Shown one piece after another: positions 28,195 through 37,512 of a stretch of 64,000 nucleotides of DNA. A program made the translations under genes and the position numbers. The notes under the pieces are model-generated. The model saw nothing but the letters and a program-made list of their open reading frames with translations, had not been told where the DNA came from and did not search any database. Position 1 is the first letter of the stretch. Each line of letters starts with the position of its first letter. Where the stretch lies: positions 62,001-126,000 of the forward strand of contig NZ_VSIY01000005.1 in assembly GCF_008086115.1 (NCBI RefSeq). Reading direction: 5' to 3'. Origin of the DNA: Maritimibacter fusiformis (GTDB lineage: Bacteria > Pseudomonadota > Alphaproteobacteria > Rhodobacterales > Rhodobacteraceae).

Positions 28195-29574
28195 CTATTC
28201 CGCGCTCGGCGGCAGCACCCGTTTCATCGCCGCGACCGAGCCCGGACCCATCACCCCGTCGATCGCCCCGGTGTAGAAGCCGTTGTCGCGCAGGATGCGT
28301 TGCAGCGCGCGCGCCACGTCGCGGTCCCAGTCGTCGGCGGCGCGGGTCGTCGGCCAGTCGTCGCCGCCCTTGAGGGCCCGCACATAATACCAGGCAGCGG
28401 TCTCGGCGTGGTAATACTCCGTCGCGAATTCATAGACTTCGCCGATATAGCTCTTGGCCGCGATGCTGCCGTCATCATCTGCACGATGGAACAGCGACAG
28501 CGCCTCGGCCGGATCGCGGTCCACCCCTTCGCCATAGAGATACATGTAGCCGAGATTGAGCATCGCGAAGGTCTCGCCATTGTCCGCCGCCCGGCGATAC
28601 CATCTCGCGGCTTCGGCCTGGTCCTGGGCGATACCAACGCCATTGGCCAGCGCCCAGCCGAGGTTGTATTGTGCGATGGGAATACCGGCCTCGGCCCCGG
28701 GGCGGTAAAGCTCGACCGCGCGCGCCGGATCACGCGCAACGCCGTGGCCTTCATGATAAAGCCAGCCGAGGTTGTTCATCGCCAGCTTGTCGCCCTGATC
28801 CGCCGCGCGCTGATACCAATAGGCCGCCTGGGCATAGTCCTGCCCGGTGCCAAGCCCGTTTTCATAGGCCCATCCCATCTCGAACTCGGCATCCGCCATC
28901 CCGGCTTCTGCCGCGCGCCGGAAGAACGGAAAGGCATCGGCGGCGTCGCGGTTCAGCGCATTGTCGTCCTGGTACAGAAACCCAACAGCCAGCCCGGCGC
29001 TTTCGTAATCCGCTGCCAGCGCCGCGAAATAGGCCGCTTCGGCCTCGCGCGGCCGGTTGCCGGCATGATAGCCGCGGCCCAGTTGATAGGCGGTGCGGGC
29101 ATGATCGGGATAGGCTTCGCGCGCCGCCTCGCAGGCGGCGATGGCGCGGGCGATGTTCATGTCGGCGGTCTCGACCCCGATCACGGTGGCCGGCCGGCCC
29201 GGGTCGCGCGGATGCGCCGCCGCGGAATCGCAGGCCAAGACCAGCGGGCTGACCTCCGGGTCGGCGGGTTGCGGCTCATCGGCGGGCGGCACGGGGTCTG
29301 GCGCGATCTCGTCCGGCCCGGGGGGTGCGGGCGCATCTTCGGGCGTATCGGACGGTGTATCCGCGGGGGCCTCATCGACCGGCTTCTTGCCGCCGCCCAG
29401 CCGCGGGCCGGCGCCGGGAGCCGGTTCATCGGGCGATTGGCGCAGGATGCCGGTGGCGTCGCCCGCCTCGCCCTTGCCGTCGCCACCCAGCGCAACCGCC
29501 GCGCCCGACGCCGTCAACGCCAGCCCTGCGGCCAGCGCGAACACCGCCAAATCAACCGAAAAAAGCCGTCTCAT
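28195..29574 (-). CDS. Exported Sel1-repeat protein with a C-terminal peptidoglycan-binding-like domain
   Basis: A 459-residue protein. It has a signal peptide (residues 1-28, ending SGAAVA), then a Pro/Asp/Glu-rich disordered stretch (about residues 35-115), then about five to six Sel1-like helical repeats (for example AEFEMGWAYENGLGTGQDYA and AMNNLGWLYHEGHGVARDPA), and a final segment ALQRILRDNGFYTGAIDGVM that resembles a peptidoglycan-binding repeat. Sel1 repeats scaffold protein-protein contacts. It probably acts in the periplasm at the wall, but the partner is unknown. The start at 29574 is preceded by GGGGGG. It converges on fpr. Confidence 0.87.
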   Translation of the reverse strand: MRRLFSVDLAVFALAAGLALTASGAAVALGGDGKGEAGDATGILRQSPDEPAPGAGPRLGGGKKPVDEAPADTPSDTPEDAPAPPGPDEIAPDPVPPADEPQPADPEVSPLVLACDSAAAHPRDPGRPATVIGVETADMNIARAIAACEAAREAYPDHARTAYQLGRGYHAGNRPREAEAAYFAALAADYESAGLAVGFLYQDDNALNRDAADAFPFFRRAAEAGMADAEFEMGWAYENGLGTGQDYAQAAYWYQRAADQGDKLAMNNLGWLYHEGHGVARDPARAVELYRPGAEAGIPIAQYNLGWALANGVGIAQDQAEAARWYRRAADNGETFAMLNLGYMYLYGEGVDRDPAEALSLFHRADDDGSIAAKSYIGEVYEFATEYYHAETAAWYYVRALKGGDDWPTTRAADDWDRDVARALQRILRDNGFYTGAIDGVMGPGSVAAMKRVLPPSAE

Positions 29575-29750
29575 CGCATTCCCCCCGTCTCTGCCCCAGA
29601 TTAGCCCCGCCCAATGGCCCGCGCAACGCCCCAGACCGGCCCGAACGCCGCCAAACTCGGGTCCGACCAGCATAAACCGGGTTGAAAGCGGCGGGTCGTC
29701 AGACTACCTTTCGGCGCCAAACACTCTGAAACCGCAGAAGGAACACAACC

Positions 29751-30296
29751 ATAGCCCGCAGACCCCACAACGCCCCGCCGACGCGCGACACCGGACCCAA
29801 GGTCAACGAACGTATTCGCGCCCCCGAAGTTCGGTTGATCGGCGCGGACGGCGAAAACCTTGGCGTTGTCACGCCCGAGCGCGGCATCGAACTGGCCGTC
29901 GAGGCCGGGCTCGACCTGGTCGAGATTTCACCCAACGCCAATCCGCCGGTCTGCAAGATCATGGATTTCGGCAAGTTCAAATACGAGACGCAAAAGCGTG
30001 AGGCCGAGGCGCGCAAGAACCAGAAGACCATCGACATCAAGGAGGTCAAGTTCCGCCCCGGCACCGACACCCATGACTACGAGGTCAAGATGCGCAATGT
30101 CGTCAGGTTCCTCGAGAAGGGCGACAAGGTGAAGGTGACGCTGAGGTTCCGGGGGCGCGAGATGGCGCACCAGAACATCGGGCGCGGACTGCTGGAACGG
30201 GTGGCCGAGGATGTCAAGGAATTGGGCAAGGTCGAGAACATGCCCAAGATGGAAGGCCGCCAGATGATCATGATGATCGGTCCGCTGAACAAATAG
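29751..30296 (+). CDS. infC: Translation initiation factor IF-3 with a non-canonical ATA start
   Basis: A 181-residue protein counted from ATA 29751. The first ATG in frame (29835) would cut into the conserved N-terminal domain, losing the segment [14 protein letters not shown] that all IF-3 proteins have. Upstream, AGAAGGA (29735-29741) sits 9 nt before ATA, so the ATA is well placed. Rare AUN starts in infC let IF-3 repress its own translation, which is the likely reason here. The C-terminal domain is complete ([29 protein letters not shown]). No rpmI-rplT follows; a strong terminator does. Confidence 0.95.
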   Translation: MARRPHNAPPTRDTGPKVNERIRAPEVRLIGADGENLGVVTPERGIELAVEAGLDLVEISPNANPPVCKIMDFGKFKYETQKREAEARKNQKTIDIKEVKFRPGTDTHDYEVKMRNVVRFLEKGDKVKVTLRFRGREMAHQNIGRGLLERVAEDVKELGKVENMPKMEGRQMIMMIGPLNK

Positions 30297-30320
30297 GCCG
30301 CCGATCGACCGGAATGCGAA

Positions 30321-30350
30321 AAGCCCCCGCTGCTGCGGGGGCTTTGTCGT
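30321..30350 (+). terminator. Rho-independent terminator of infC
   Basis: A perfect 10-bp stem, AAGCCCCCGC (30321-30330) and GCGGGGGCTT (30335-30344), around a TGCT loop, followed by TGTCGTTTG and preceded by GAAA. It lies 24 nt after the infC stop and 30 nt before the end of the convergent OmpA-domain gene, so it may serve both strands. Confidence 0.88.
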
Positions 30351-30374
30351 TTGTGGGGCCCGGTCCGGGCCGGC

Positions 30375-32147
30375 TCAGCGCAGGAGCGGCGTGATGTTGC
30401 GCACGGTGGCGCGGCGGTTGCGCCGCTCGGCCTCGTTGGTGCGGATCTTCAACTCGCTCTCGCCGTAGCCCTGGGTGATCAGGTTTTCCGGCGGCACGTC
30501 GAAATACTCGGTCAGCGCCAGCGCCACGCTCTCGGCCCGCCGGTCCGACAGCGCGAGGTTGTAGCTCGCATCCCCGACCGCGTCGGTATGACCCTCGACC
30601 AGGAACACCGCGCCGGGCACTTCCTCGATCACCTCGCGGATCGCGATGCCAAGGCCGGCAAGCTGTTCGGCCTGCGACGGCTTGATCACCGCCGAGCCGG
30701 TGTCGAAGGTGATCGCGTCGACCTCGATCATCGGGGCGAGATCGCGCACCTCGGCGTATTGCCGGATCTGGCGCAGCGAGAAGCGGCGTCCGGTTTCGGC
30801 GTTCATCGAGGCGATCAGCGCCGCGCGCAGCGCATCTTCATCGTTCGCCGACAGGGTCTCGCGCGCCGGCGGCTGCCGGTCGTCGATCACGACCCGGTCG
30901 ACGGGTTCGCTCGGCTGGGTGTCGTCGAACAGCACATAGCGGCTGCCGTCCGGCAACACCCGGGTGCGCTTCAGCGCGGTGCCATTGGCTGCGCGGATGG
31001 TGATGATCCGGGTGCCGTCGGGCTGGGTCACCACGGTGCGCACCGAACCATCGTCGAAGGTGCGCGTCACCACTTCCGAACCGGGGCGGCGCAGGATCTC
31101 GTCGTCGTTCTTGAGAACCTCGAGCGTCCCGTCGGGGCGACGCACGACGATGCGGTCGCCGGAGTTCGAGACGATCTTGGCGCCGTTATACAGGATCGTG
31201 CCGACCGCGACCGCGCCCAGCCCGATCAGCAGCGCGCGTTCGAAATCGGACATGCCGCTACGCGCCTCGGGCGTGCGGTTCTCGGCGCCGACCGCGGTGT
31301 CGAATTCCTCGCTGGACGAGCGCGCTTCCTCCTCGGTGACTTCTTCCACGGTCACGTCGGCATCGCCTTCCATCCCCGCGTCGGGGTCGCCTTCGGCCTC
31401 GGCCTCGGCCGCGGCGGCGGCGGCTTCGGGCATCTCTTCCGGGGTCGTCTGGGCCGCCTCCGGGCGCGGCTGCGGCGCAGTGGCGGCGCCGTCGCGACCG
31501 TCTTCGGTCGCGCCGTCCGCTGCCGGCTGTTCGTCGGCGGCGGGTTGGTCTTCGGCGGGCTCTTCTTCTTCTGCGGCCGGTTCTTCCTCGGCGACAGGTT
31601 CATCCGCGGGTGTTTCCTCGGCGACCGGTTCATCCGCAGGCGTTTCCTCGGCTTCCGGTGCGTCCTCGATAACCGGCTCGTCTGCCGGCTCCTCTTGCGC
31701 CTCCGGTGCATCCTCAGGGGCCGCCTCGTCGGGTTGCGGCTCCGCGTCGGCGGGTTGATCTTCTTCCGGGGCGGTGCCCATGAGGTCTTCGACCGCCTCG
31801 CCCGCCTCCTCGATCACGCTGTCAAGCAGCGACTTGTCGTCTTCCGCCGCCGGCTCCTCATCGGCGCTGTCGTCCGGGGCCGGTTCGGCGGCGGGCGGGG
31901 TATCCTCCGGCGGGGCGTCCGCGGCAGGCGCGTCCTCGCTGTCGCCGGTAAGTTTCTCGCGGGCCAGTTCGGCGGCATCCTCGATCACCGTCCCGTCTTC
32001 GAGTTTGCAGGGGAACGGTCCCATGATGCCGCAGATCTCAAGCTCTGCCCCAGCCTCGCCTTGCGAGCTCTGGCCGACCGCAGGCGGTGCCATCATCGCA
32101 GCGCAAAGCGCCAGCGCAGAGGTGGATTTGAGGGCATTGGTCAGCAT
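30375..32147 (-). CDS. OmpA-domain protein with a long acidic proline-rich linker
   Basis: A 590-residue protein. The signal peptide is residues 1 to about 24 (ALCAAMMAPPAVGQ). Then comes CGIMGPFPC, an acidic Ala/Pro/Glu-rich region of about 230 residues with imperfect repeats such as ADEPVAEE, a hydrophobic segment (ALLIGLGAVAVGTILYNG), a stretch of DGT-type beta repeats (RPDGTLEVL, QPDGTRIITI, LPDGSRYVLF), and a C-terminal OmpA-like peptidoglycan-binding domain (FDTGSAVIKPSQ, VEGHTDAVGDASYNLALSDRRA, GYGESELK). The start at 32147 has GAAGGAG upstream. It probably links envelope layers; the internal hydrophobic segment is unusual for this family. Confidence 0.88.
   Translation of the reverse strand: MLTNALKSTSALALCAAMMAPPAVGQSSQGEAGAELEICGIMGPFPCKLEDGTVIEDAAELAREKLTGDSEDAPAADAPPEDTPPAAEPAPDDSADEEPAAEDDKSLLDSVIEEAGEAVEDLMGTAPEEDQPADAEPQPDEAAPEDAPEAQEEPADEPVIEDAPEAEETPADEPVAEETPADEPVAEEEPAAEEEEPAEDQPAADEQPAADGATEDGRDGAATAPQPRPEAAQTTPEEMPEAAAAAAEAEAEGDPDAGMEGDADVTVEEVTEEEARSSSEEFDTAVGAENRTPEARSGMSDFERALLIGLGAVAVGTILYNGAKIVSNSGDRIVVRRPDGTLEVLKNDDEILRRPGSEVVTRTFDDGSVRTVVTQPDGTRIITIRAANGTALKRTRVLPDGSRYVLFDDTQPSEPVDRVVIDDRQPPARETLSANDEDALRAALIASMNAETGRRFSLRQIRQYAEVRDLAPMIEVDAITFDTGSAVIKPSQAEQLAGLGIAIREVIEEVPGAVFLVEGHTDAVGDASYNLALSDRRAESVALALTEYFDVPPENLITQGYGESELKIRTNEAERRNRRATVRNITPLLR
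31591..31650. repeat. Two 30-bp tandem repeats coding part of the acidic linker
   Basis: Units 31591-31620 and 31621-31650 match at 27 of 30 positions and encode the repeated ADEPVAEETP-type segments on the minus strand. Further, more diverged copies flank them. This is the signature of slippage expansion within a disordered linker. Confidence 0.7.
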
Positions 32148-32228
32148 GGCAAACTCCTTCATTGGCCCGCAGGTGCGGGGCATTCGCAGGAGTTAACACA
32201 TGGGACCGGCCAAAGTTCCAATCACGTG

Positions 32229-32284
32229 CGCGCGGGCGATGGCGGGCGGCGGCTTGTCGCCGGTCCAAAGCATTCGCCCGCGCG
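32229..32284 (-). terminator. Long stem-loop after coxM, possible terminator
   Basis: CGCGCGGGCGA (32229-32239) and TCGCCCGCGCG (32274-32284) pair perfectly over 11 bp, and the loop holds a second small hairpin (CGGCG/CGCCG). It sits 21 nt after the coxM stop and upstream of the OmpA-domain gene on the same strand. There is no T-run, so it may instead protect the transcript end. Confidence 0.4.
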
Positions 32285-32304
32285 GGACGCGGTCGGGCCG
32301 GATA

Positions 32305-33087
32305 TCAGCCCGCGGCGGCGACCGCGCGGCGGGTCATCACGCCGATCAGATGCGCGCGGTAGTCCGGCCCGCCGTGGATGTCGCCGATCATGCCTTCGGG
32401 ATCGACCGACAACCCCTCCAGCGCGCCCGCCGAGAAATCGGAGGCCAGCGCCGCCTCGGCTTCAGCCCACCGGAACACCCCGCCCTCCGAGGCCCCGGTG
32501 ACCGCCACGCGCACGCCATCCTTGCCCTTGGACACGAACACGCCCACCAGCGCGAACCGCGACGCGGGTTGATCGAACTTGGCATAGGCGGCCTTGTCGG
32601 GGATCGGGAAATTCACCGCCGTGATGATCTCGCCCTCGTCCAGCGCGGTCTCGAACAGCCCGGTGAAATAGTCATCCGCCGCGATCTCGCGTCGGTTGGT
32701 GACAACGGTGGCCCCCGATCCCAGCACGCCCGCCGGATAGCAGGCGGAGGGGTCGTTGTTGGCGATCGAGCCGCCGATCGTGCCCCGGTTGCGCACATGC
32801 GGATCGCCGATACCGCCGGCCAGCTTCGCCAGCGCCGGGTAATCCGTCTGCTGCGCTACTTCCGCATGGGTGGTGGCCGCACCGATGGTCAAGACCCCAC
32901 CCGAGGCCGACAGGCCCCGCAGCGCGTCGATGGCAGTCAGCGACACCAGCTTGCCCGGCATCGCCAGCCTCTGCCGCAAGGTCGGGATCAGCGTCTGCCC
33001 GCCGGCCAGCGCCTGCGCGTCGTCATCGGCCAGCGCCGCCACGGCCTCATCCAGGGTCCTGGGCCGTTCAAACTCGAATGCATACAT
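32305..33087 (-). CDS. coxM: Molybdenum hydroxylase FAD-binding medium subunit (CoxM-like)
   Basis: A 260-residue subunit that passes electrons from the iron-sulfur subunit to FAD. The two FAD-binding segments are AGGQTLIPTLRQRL (about residues 28-41) and RGTIGGSIANNDPSACYP (about 101-118). The C-terminal CO_deh_flav_C domain is short but complete. It is the last gene of the operon, 12 nt after coxL, with a GAGGAGG ribosome site. The coxS-coxL-coxM order is typical of form II-type clusters. Confidence 0.92.
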   Translation of the reverse strand: MYAFEFERPRTLDEAVAALADDDAQALAGGQTLIPTLRQRLAMPGKLVSLTAIDALRGLSASGGVLTIGAATTHAEVAQQTDYPALAKLAGGIGDPHVRNRGTIGGSIANNDPSACYPAGVLGSGATVVTNRREIAADDYFTGLFETALDEGEIITAVNFPIPDKAAYAKFDQPASRFALVGVFVSKGKDGVRVAVTGASEGGVFRWAEAEAALASDFSAGALEGLSVDPEGMIGDIHGGPDYRAHLIGVMTRRAVAAAG

Positions 33088-33099
33088 CGTCCGTCCTCC

Positions 33100-35463
33100 T
33101 CAGCCCTGCATCGCCGACCAGACGCGCGAGGGCGTCAGCGGCATGTCGATATGGGTGATATCATGGCCCGCGCGCACCAGCGCATCGACCACCGCGTTTA
33201 CCACCGAGGGCGGCGACCCGATGGCGCCCGCCTCGCCGCAGCCCTTCACCCCCAGGGGGTTGTGGGTGCAGGGGGTCTGGCAGGAATGGTCGACCGCGTA
33301 GAACGGCACATCGTCGGCGCGCGGCATGGTGTAGTCCATGTAGCTGCCGTTCAGAAGCTGGCCGTTCTCGTCATAGACCGCGCCTTCCAGCAGCGCCTGG
33401 CCGATGCCCTGGCCGATGCCGCCATGCACCTGCCCGTCGACGATCATCGGGTTGATGATGTTGCCGAAATCATCTGCCGCCGAGAAGCGTTCGATGGTGA
33501 CCTTGCCGGTTTCCGGGTCGACCTCGACCTCGCAGGCATAGGCCCCCGCCGGGTAGGTGAAGTTCGCCGGGTCATAGAACGCGGTTTCCTCGAGCCCCGG
33601 TTCGAGATCCTCGAGCGGGTAGTTGTGCGGCACATAGGCCGCCAGCGTCACGTCGCCCCAGGCCACCGACTTGTCGGTGCCCGCGACGGTGAACTGGCCA
33701 TCCTTGAGCTCGATATCGCCGTCAGACGCCTCCAGAAGATGCGCCGCGATCTTTTTCGCCTTGGCGATGATCTTCTCGGTCGCGCGCACCATCGCGCTGC
33801 CACCCACCGCCAGCGAACGCGAGCCATAGGTGCCCATGCCCATCGGGGTGTTGGCGGTGTCGCCGTGCACGATCTCGACCATCGAGGGGTCGATGCCGAT
33901 CATCCCGGCGACCACTTGCGGAAATGCGGTCTCATGCCCCTGCCCGTGGCTGTGGCTGCCGGTCATCACCACCAGCCCGCCGGTTGCGTTCACGCGCACC
34001 GTGGCACTTTCATAAAGCCCCGCGCGCGCGCCAAGCTGGCCGACGAGGTTCGACGGCGCGATGCCGCAGGCCTCGATATAGCAGTTGACGCCCAGCCCGC
34101 GCAGCTTGCCGCGCGCTTTCGACTCCGCCAGCCGCTTTTCGAAGCCCGAGAGATCCGCGATTTCCTCGAGCTTGTCCATCGTCGCAACATAGTCGCCGGT
34201 GTCGTATTCCACCGCCACCGGGGTGGCATAGGGAAACTGGGTGATGAAGTTCTGCCGCCTCAGCGCGATCGGATCGACGCCCAGTTCCCGCGCCGCCTTG
34301 TCGATCACCCGCTCAAGCTGATAGGTCGCCTCGGGCCGCCCGGCGCCGCGATAGGCATCGACCGGCACCGTGTTGGTGAACACCGCCTTGACGTTCACGT
34401 AGATCAGCGGGGTCTTGTAGTTCCCCGCCATCAAGACGCCGTGCAGCCAGGTCGGAACCGACGGCGCGAAGGTCGAGAGATACGCGCCCATGTTGGCATG
34501 CGTATCGGTGCGCAGCGCGGTGAAGTTGTTTTCGGCATCGAGCGCCAACTGGATCGTCGTGACGTGATCGCGCCCGTGGCAATCGGTGATGAACGCCTCG
34601 GAGCGGGACGAGGTCCATTTCACCGGCCGGCGAAGCTGTTTCGCGGCAAAGGTGCAGAAGGCTTCCTCGGCATAGTGGAAGATCTTCGAGCCGAAGCCGC
34701 CGCCCACGTCGGGCGAGATCACCCGAAGCTTGTGTTCGGGAATGCCCAGCACGAAGGCGCCCATCAAAAGCCGGATCACATGCGGGTTCTGGCTGGTGGT
34801 GTAAAGCGTGCTCTCGTCGCTGTGTGCGGCATAGTCGCCGATGGCCACGCGTGGCTCCATCGGGTTGGCGACAAGGCGCTGGTTCACAAGCTCGAGCGTG
34901 GTGACATGCGCCGCCTTCTGGAACGCCTCTTCGACAGCGGCCTTGTTTTCCTCGACGAATCCCCAGTCGAAACAGAGGTTGTTCTTGAGGTCGTCATGCA
35001 CTTTCGGCGCATCGTCGGCCAGCGCCGCCTTCATGTCGATGACCGCCGGCAGTTCCTCGATATCGACTTCGATCGTCTCGGCGGCGTCGCGCGCCTGGTT
35101 CAGCGTCTCGGCCACCACGGCAGCAATCGGATCGCCGACATGGCGCACCTTGCCGCGCGCCAGCACCGGATGGGCCGGTTCCTGCATCGGGTCGCCGTGC
35201 CTGTCGGTGACCTGCCAGCCACAGGGCAACCCGCCGACATCGGCAAAATCGTCCCCGGTGAACACCCGCACGACCCCCGGCATCGCGCGCGCCGCCTCGG
35301 TGTCGACCCCGTTCAGCCGCCCATGCGCCACCGGCGAGCGCAGGAAATGCACGTAAAGCTGACCGTTCACGTTGATGTCGTCGGTATACCGGCCCTTGCC
35401 GGTCAGGAACCGAACATCCTCACGCCGCTTGTCGGGCGCGCCGATGCTTCCATCTGCGGGCAT
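33100..35463 (-). CDS. coxL: Molybdenum hydroxylase large subunit, form II CoxL-like
   Basis: A 787-residue catalytic subunit binding molybdopterin cytosine dinucleotide. The active-site loop reads AYRGAGR (residues 370-376), the form II signature, not the AYxCSFR loop of proven aerobic CO dehydrogenases. The conserved catalytic Glu is Glu744 in [10 protein letters not shown]. Other cofactor segments: [12 protein letters not shown] and [13 protein letters not shown]. The natural substrate may be another carbon or N-heterocyclic compound. The start at 35463 is preceded by GGGAGGA. An unrelated small secreted-protein gene separates it from coxS. Confidence 0.93.
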   Translation of the reverse strand: MPADGSIGAPDKRREDVRFLTGKGRYTDDINVNGQLYVHFLRSPVAHGRLNGVDTEAARAMPGVVRVFTGDDFADVGGLPCGWQVTDRHGDPMQEPAHPVLARGKVRHVGDPIAAVVAETLNQARDAAETIEVDIEELPAVIDMKAALADDAPKVHDDLKNNLCFDWGFVEENKAAVEEAFQKAAHVTTLELVNQRLVANPMEPRVAIGDYAAHSDESTLYTTSQNPHVIRLLMGAFVLGIPEHKLRVISPDVGGGFGSKIFHYAEEAFCTFAAKQLRRPVKWTSSRSEAFITDCHGRDHVTTIQLALDAENNFTALRTDTHANMGAYLSTFAPSVPTWLHGVLMAGNYKTPLIYVNVKAVFTNTVPVDAYRGAGRPEATYQLERVIDKAARELGVDPIALRRQNFITQFPYATPVAVEYDTGDYVATMDKLEEIADLSGFEKRLAESKARGKLRGLGVNCYIEACGIAPSNLVGQLGARAGLYESATVRVNATGGLVVMTGSHSHGQGHETAFPQVVAGMIGIDPSMVEIVHGDTANTPMGMGTYGSRSLAVGGSAMVRATEKIIAKAKKIAAHLLEASDGDIELKDGQFTVAGTDKSVAWGDVTLAAYVPHNYPLEDLEPGLEETAFYDPANFTYPAGAYACEVEVDPETGKVTIERFSAADDFGNIINPMIVDGQVHGGIGQGIGQALLEGAVYDENGQLLNGSYMDYTMPRADDVPFYAVDHSCQTPCTHNPLGVKGCGEAGAIGSPPSVVNAVVDALVRAGHDITHIDMPLTPSRVWSAMQG

Positions 35464-35555
35464 GTCTTGATCCTCCCTGGTTGCGGGCCCCCGGCCCACT
35501 TCTGCGGCGGGCCGGGGACATGGTTCGCGCCGGGGCGTGCCCGGCTGGTGCAGCC

Positions 35556-35906
35556 TTAGTATTCGTTCCAGTAGTCGACGAGGGTCTGGGCCGCCCAACC
35601 CCGGTCATCGCTGTCGGATTCGCTCTGAACCACGAGGATCGCGAATACCTGACCGCCCGACGAGGGGCACATGATCACCACGTCCTGCAACCCGGGCTCA
35701 AGGTCATAGCCGTAGAGCGACCAGGTATCGGCCCCTGTCGAGCCGCCGCCGTGGGCGAACATGTAGCGGTTGATCACGCTGCGGCCCTGCTCCATGCAGG
35801 CGCCGCTGGAGGTCATGGTCTCGAGATGGGTGATCGACCAGCCTTCTGCCATCGCCGGCAGGGCAAGGGCACTCAGACCAAGCGCGAGAAATGTGGAACG
35901 AATCAT
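35556..35906 (-). CDS. Small secreted protein of unknown function inserted between coxS and coxL
   Basis: A 116-residue protein with a clear signal peptide ([20 protein letters not shown], then EGW). The mature part has two cysteines (GACMEQG and VIMCPSSG) that could form a disulfide, and ends [13 protein letters not shown] recognise no family. Its start overlaps the coxS stop by ATGA, so it is translated together with a cytoplasmic enzyme subunit although it is exported itself. It may sense or bind the substrate of the enzyme, or simply be a hitchhiker. The coding call is supported by the signal peptide, the overlap and the base composition. Confidence 0.8.
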   Translation of the reverse strand: MIRSTFLALGLSALALPAMAEGWSITHLETMTSSGACMEQGRSVINRYMFAHGGGSTGADTWSLYGYDLEPGLQDVVIMCPSSGGQVFAILVVQSESDSDDRGWAAQTLVDYWNEY

Positions 35907-36388
35907 GCTGCAAACTCCTTGGATACATCCTGACCCGAGGCCGCCAGGATCGCTTTAACTATGTTGTGATACCCTGTGCAGCGGCACAGATTGCCTGACA
36001 GCCAGGCACGCACCTCGGCCTCGGAGGGCTTGGGATTCTCTTTCAGCAGCGCGGCGGCGGCCATCACCATGCCGGGGGTGCAAAACCCGCACTGCAATCC
36101 GTGATGATCCTGAAACGCCTGCTGGATGACGCCGAGCGAGCCATCGTCATTCGCCATCCCTTCGATGGTGGTGACGCTGGCGCCGTCCGCCTCGAGCGCG
36201 AACATGTTGCAGCTCTTGACCGATTTGCCGTCGACATGGACGGTGCAGGCCCCGCATTGGCCGGTGTCGCAGCCGACATGCGTGCCGGTCAGGCCGAGCG
36301 TGTCGCGCAGGAAGGCCGACAACAGCGTGCGCCCCTCCACCTCGCCGGAGCGTTCGGTGCCATTCACACTCATGGTGACCTTGGTCAT
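35903..36388 (-). CDS. coxS: Molybdenum hydroxylase iron-sulfur small subunit (CoxS-like)
   Basis: A 161-residue protein with two [2Fe-2S] clusters. The plant-ferredoxin-type cluster is held by [16 protein letters not shown] plus the Cys of KSCNMF. The second, helical-domain cluster is held by CGFCTPGM and NLCRCTGY. It relays electrons from the molybdenum site in CoxL to FAD in CoxM. The ribosome site GGGAGGA precedes the ATG. The gene lies 116 nt downstream of the molybdopterin-binding protein gene. Confidence 0.95.
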   Translation of the reverse strand: MTKVTMSVNGTERSGEVEGRTLLSAFLRDTLGLTGTHVGCDTGQCGACTVHVDGKSVKSCNMFALEADGASVTTIEGMANDDGSLGVIQQAFQDHHGLQCGFCTPGMVMAAAALLKENPKPSEAEVRAWLSGNLCRCTGYHNIVKAILAASGQDVSKEFAA

Positions 36389-36504
36389 GTGGTCCTCCCT
36401 GGATTTTTCTTTTCGGTCAGTTAAGCACCGAAATCACGACTTGAGAACACCCGATTTGCAGGATTCTCCGCCAACGCCTTGGTGAGGCGCGATTTTGTCG
36501 GGGG

Positions 36505-37512
36505 TCAGCGCCGGCTTTCGCGCGGTTGCCGGCGGCCCGGCATCTCCTTGAGAAGCCCGCCGACGCCCATGCGCGCTGTATCCTCCGGCCCGACGGCCAG
36601 CCCGGCGGCCAGCCGCTCCAGCACCCAGTCGGCACCGTTGAGCGCGGGCGACCGGGCACAACCCGGCAACCCGATCATGGGGCGTCCATCCGCCATGGTG
36701 CCGTGAAACAGCAGGTTGCCCGGGTCGACCGGCAGGCCGAATCGCACCACCTGCCCGCCGGCCCGGCGCAGCGCCTCGGGGCCGACATCGCGCGGGTCCG
36801 ACGTGGCCGAGGCGGTCAGCACCAAGACCATCGGCGCTGCCGCCGCCGCCAGCGCGCGGGCCAGCGCGTCGGTTTCGTGCGGCACCGTGGTCACGTCCGT
36901 CAGCTGCATCCCCAGCGCGGCCAGCCGCGCCTCGATGGCGCGGGTGCCCTTGCCGGTCTCTTCGCTCGACCCGGCCTCGTGGCTGGTGACAATGAGTTCC
37001 GCCGCCGCCACCACCACCGGGGCGAGCGAGATCGCGCCGCGTCCGGCCTCCGCCGCCGCCTCGATCGAGGCGCGCGCCAGCCCGTAGGGGATGATCTTGA
37101 CGGTGGCCAGCATCTGCCCCGCCTCCATCCGCTGCCAGGGCTGGACGGTGGCCAGCGTGATCATCTCGTCGGTGGCATTGACCGCCATCAGCCGCGAGGG
37201 GTCGAGCCGCGCCAGCCCGACCCTGTCGGCATGGATGTTGACCCGCCCGGTGTGGGCAGGCGCGATGCGCAGGCCCACCGCCCCGGGGTCGGGCACCAGC
37301 GCCTCGGCGATGATCCGCGCCGCCTCGTTTTCGCCGACATCGTCCGGGCCCAGCCGCGCCACGGTGACCTCGGCCAGCCCCGCCGCCGCCAGCGCCTCGA
37401 TATCCTCGACCCCCAGCACGATCCCCTTTTTGAGGCGCCCGCCCGGCACCTTCACCGAATGCGCCAGCACCGCGCCCTCGGCTTTCGCTATGGGGACCGG
37501 CCCGAACTCCAT
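36505..37512 (-). CDS. Molybdopterin-binding protein (MoeA/MogA-like) of the cox cluster
   Basis: A 335-residue protein. The N-terminal part (GAVLAHSVKVPGGRLKKG and GLAEVTVARLG) resembles the MoeA linker domains. The C-terminal half has a MogA/MoeA-type fold, with ALAAAAAPMVLVLTASATSD and the molybdopterin loop GRPMIGLPGCARSPALNG. It probably binds or delivers molybdenum cofactor to the neighbouring hydroxylase; similar genes occur next to xdhC. Its start overlaps the xdhC stop by ATGA. The precise enzymatic step is not clear. Confidence 0.82.
   Translation of the reverse strand: MEFGPVPIAKAEGAVLAHSVKVPGGRLKKGIVLGVEDIEALAAAGLAEVTVARLGPDDVGENEAARIIAEALVPDPGAVGLRIAPAHTGRVNIHADRVGLARLDPSRLMAVNATDEMITLATVQPWQRMEAGQMLATVKIIPYGLARASIEAAAEAGRGAISLAPVVVAAAELIVTSHEAGSSEETGKGTRAIEARLAALGMQLTDVTTVPHETDALARALAAAAAPMVLVLTASATSDPRDVGPEALRRAGGQVVRFGLPVDPGNLLFHGTMADGRPMIGLPGCARSPALNGADWVLERLAAGLAVGPEDTARMGVGGLLKEMPGRRQPRESRR

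Noticed and set aside
33100..35463. Calling coxL a proven aerobic CO dehydrogenase
   Set aside because: The active-site loop is AYRGAGR, not AYxCSFR, so CO oxidation is not supported by sequence.
32200..35559. 1119-residue open frame on the plus strand
   Set aside because: It lies opposite coxL and coxM, which have full family motifs; its translation is rich in Arg, His and Gly with no domain. It is an artefact of GC-rich codon bias.
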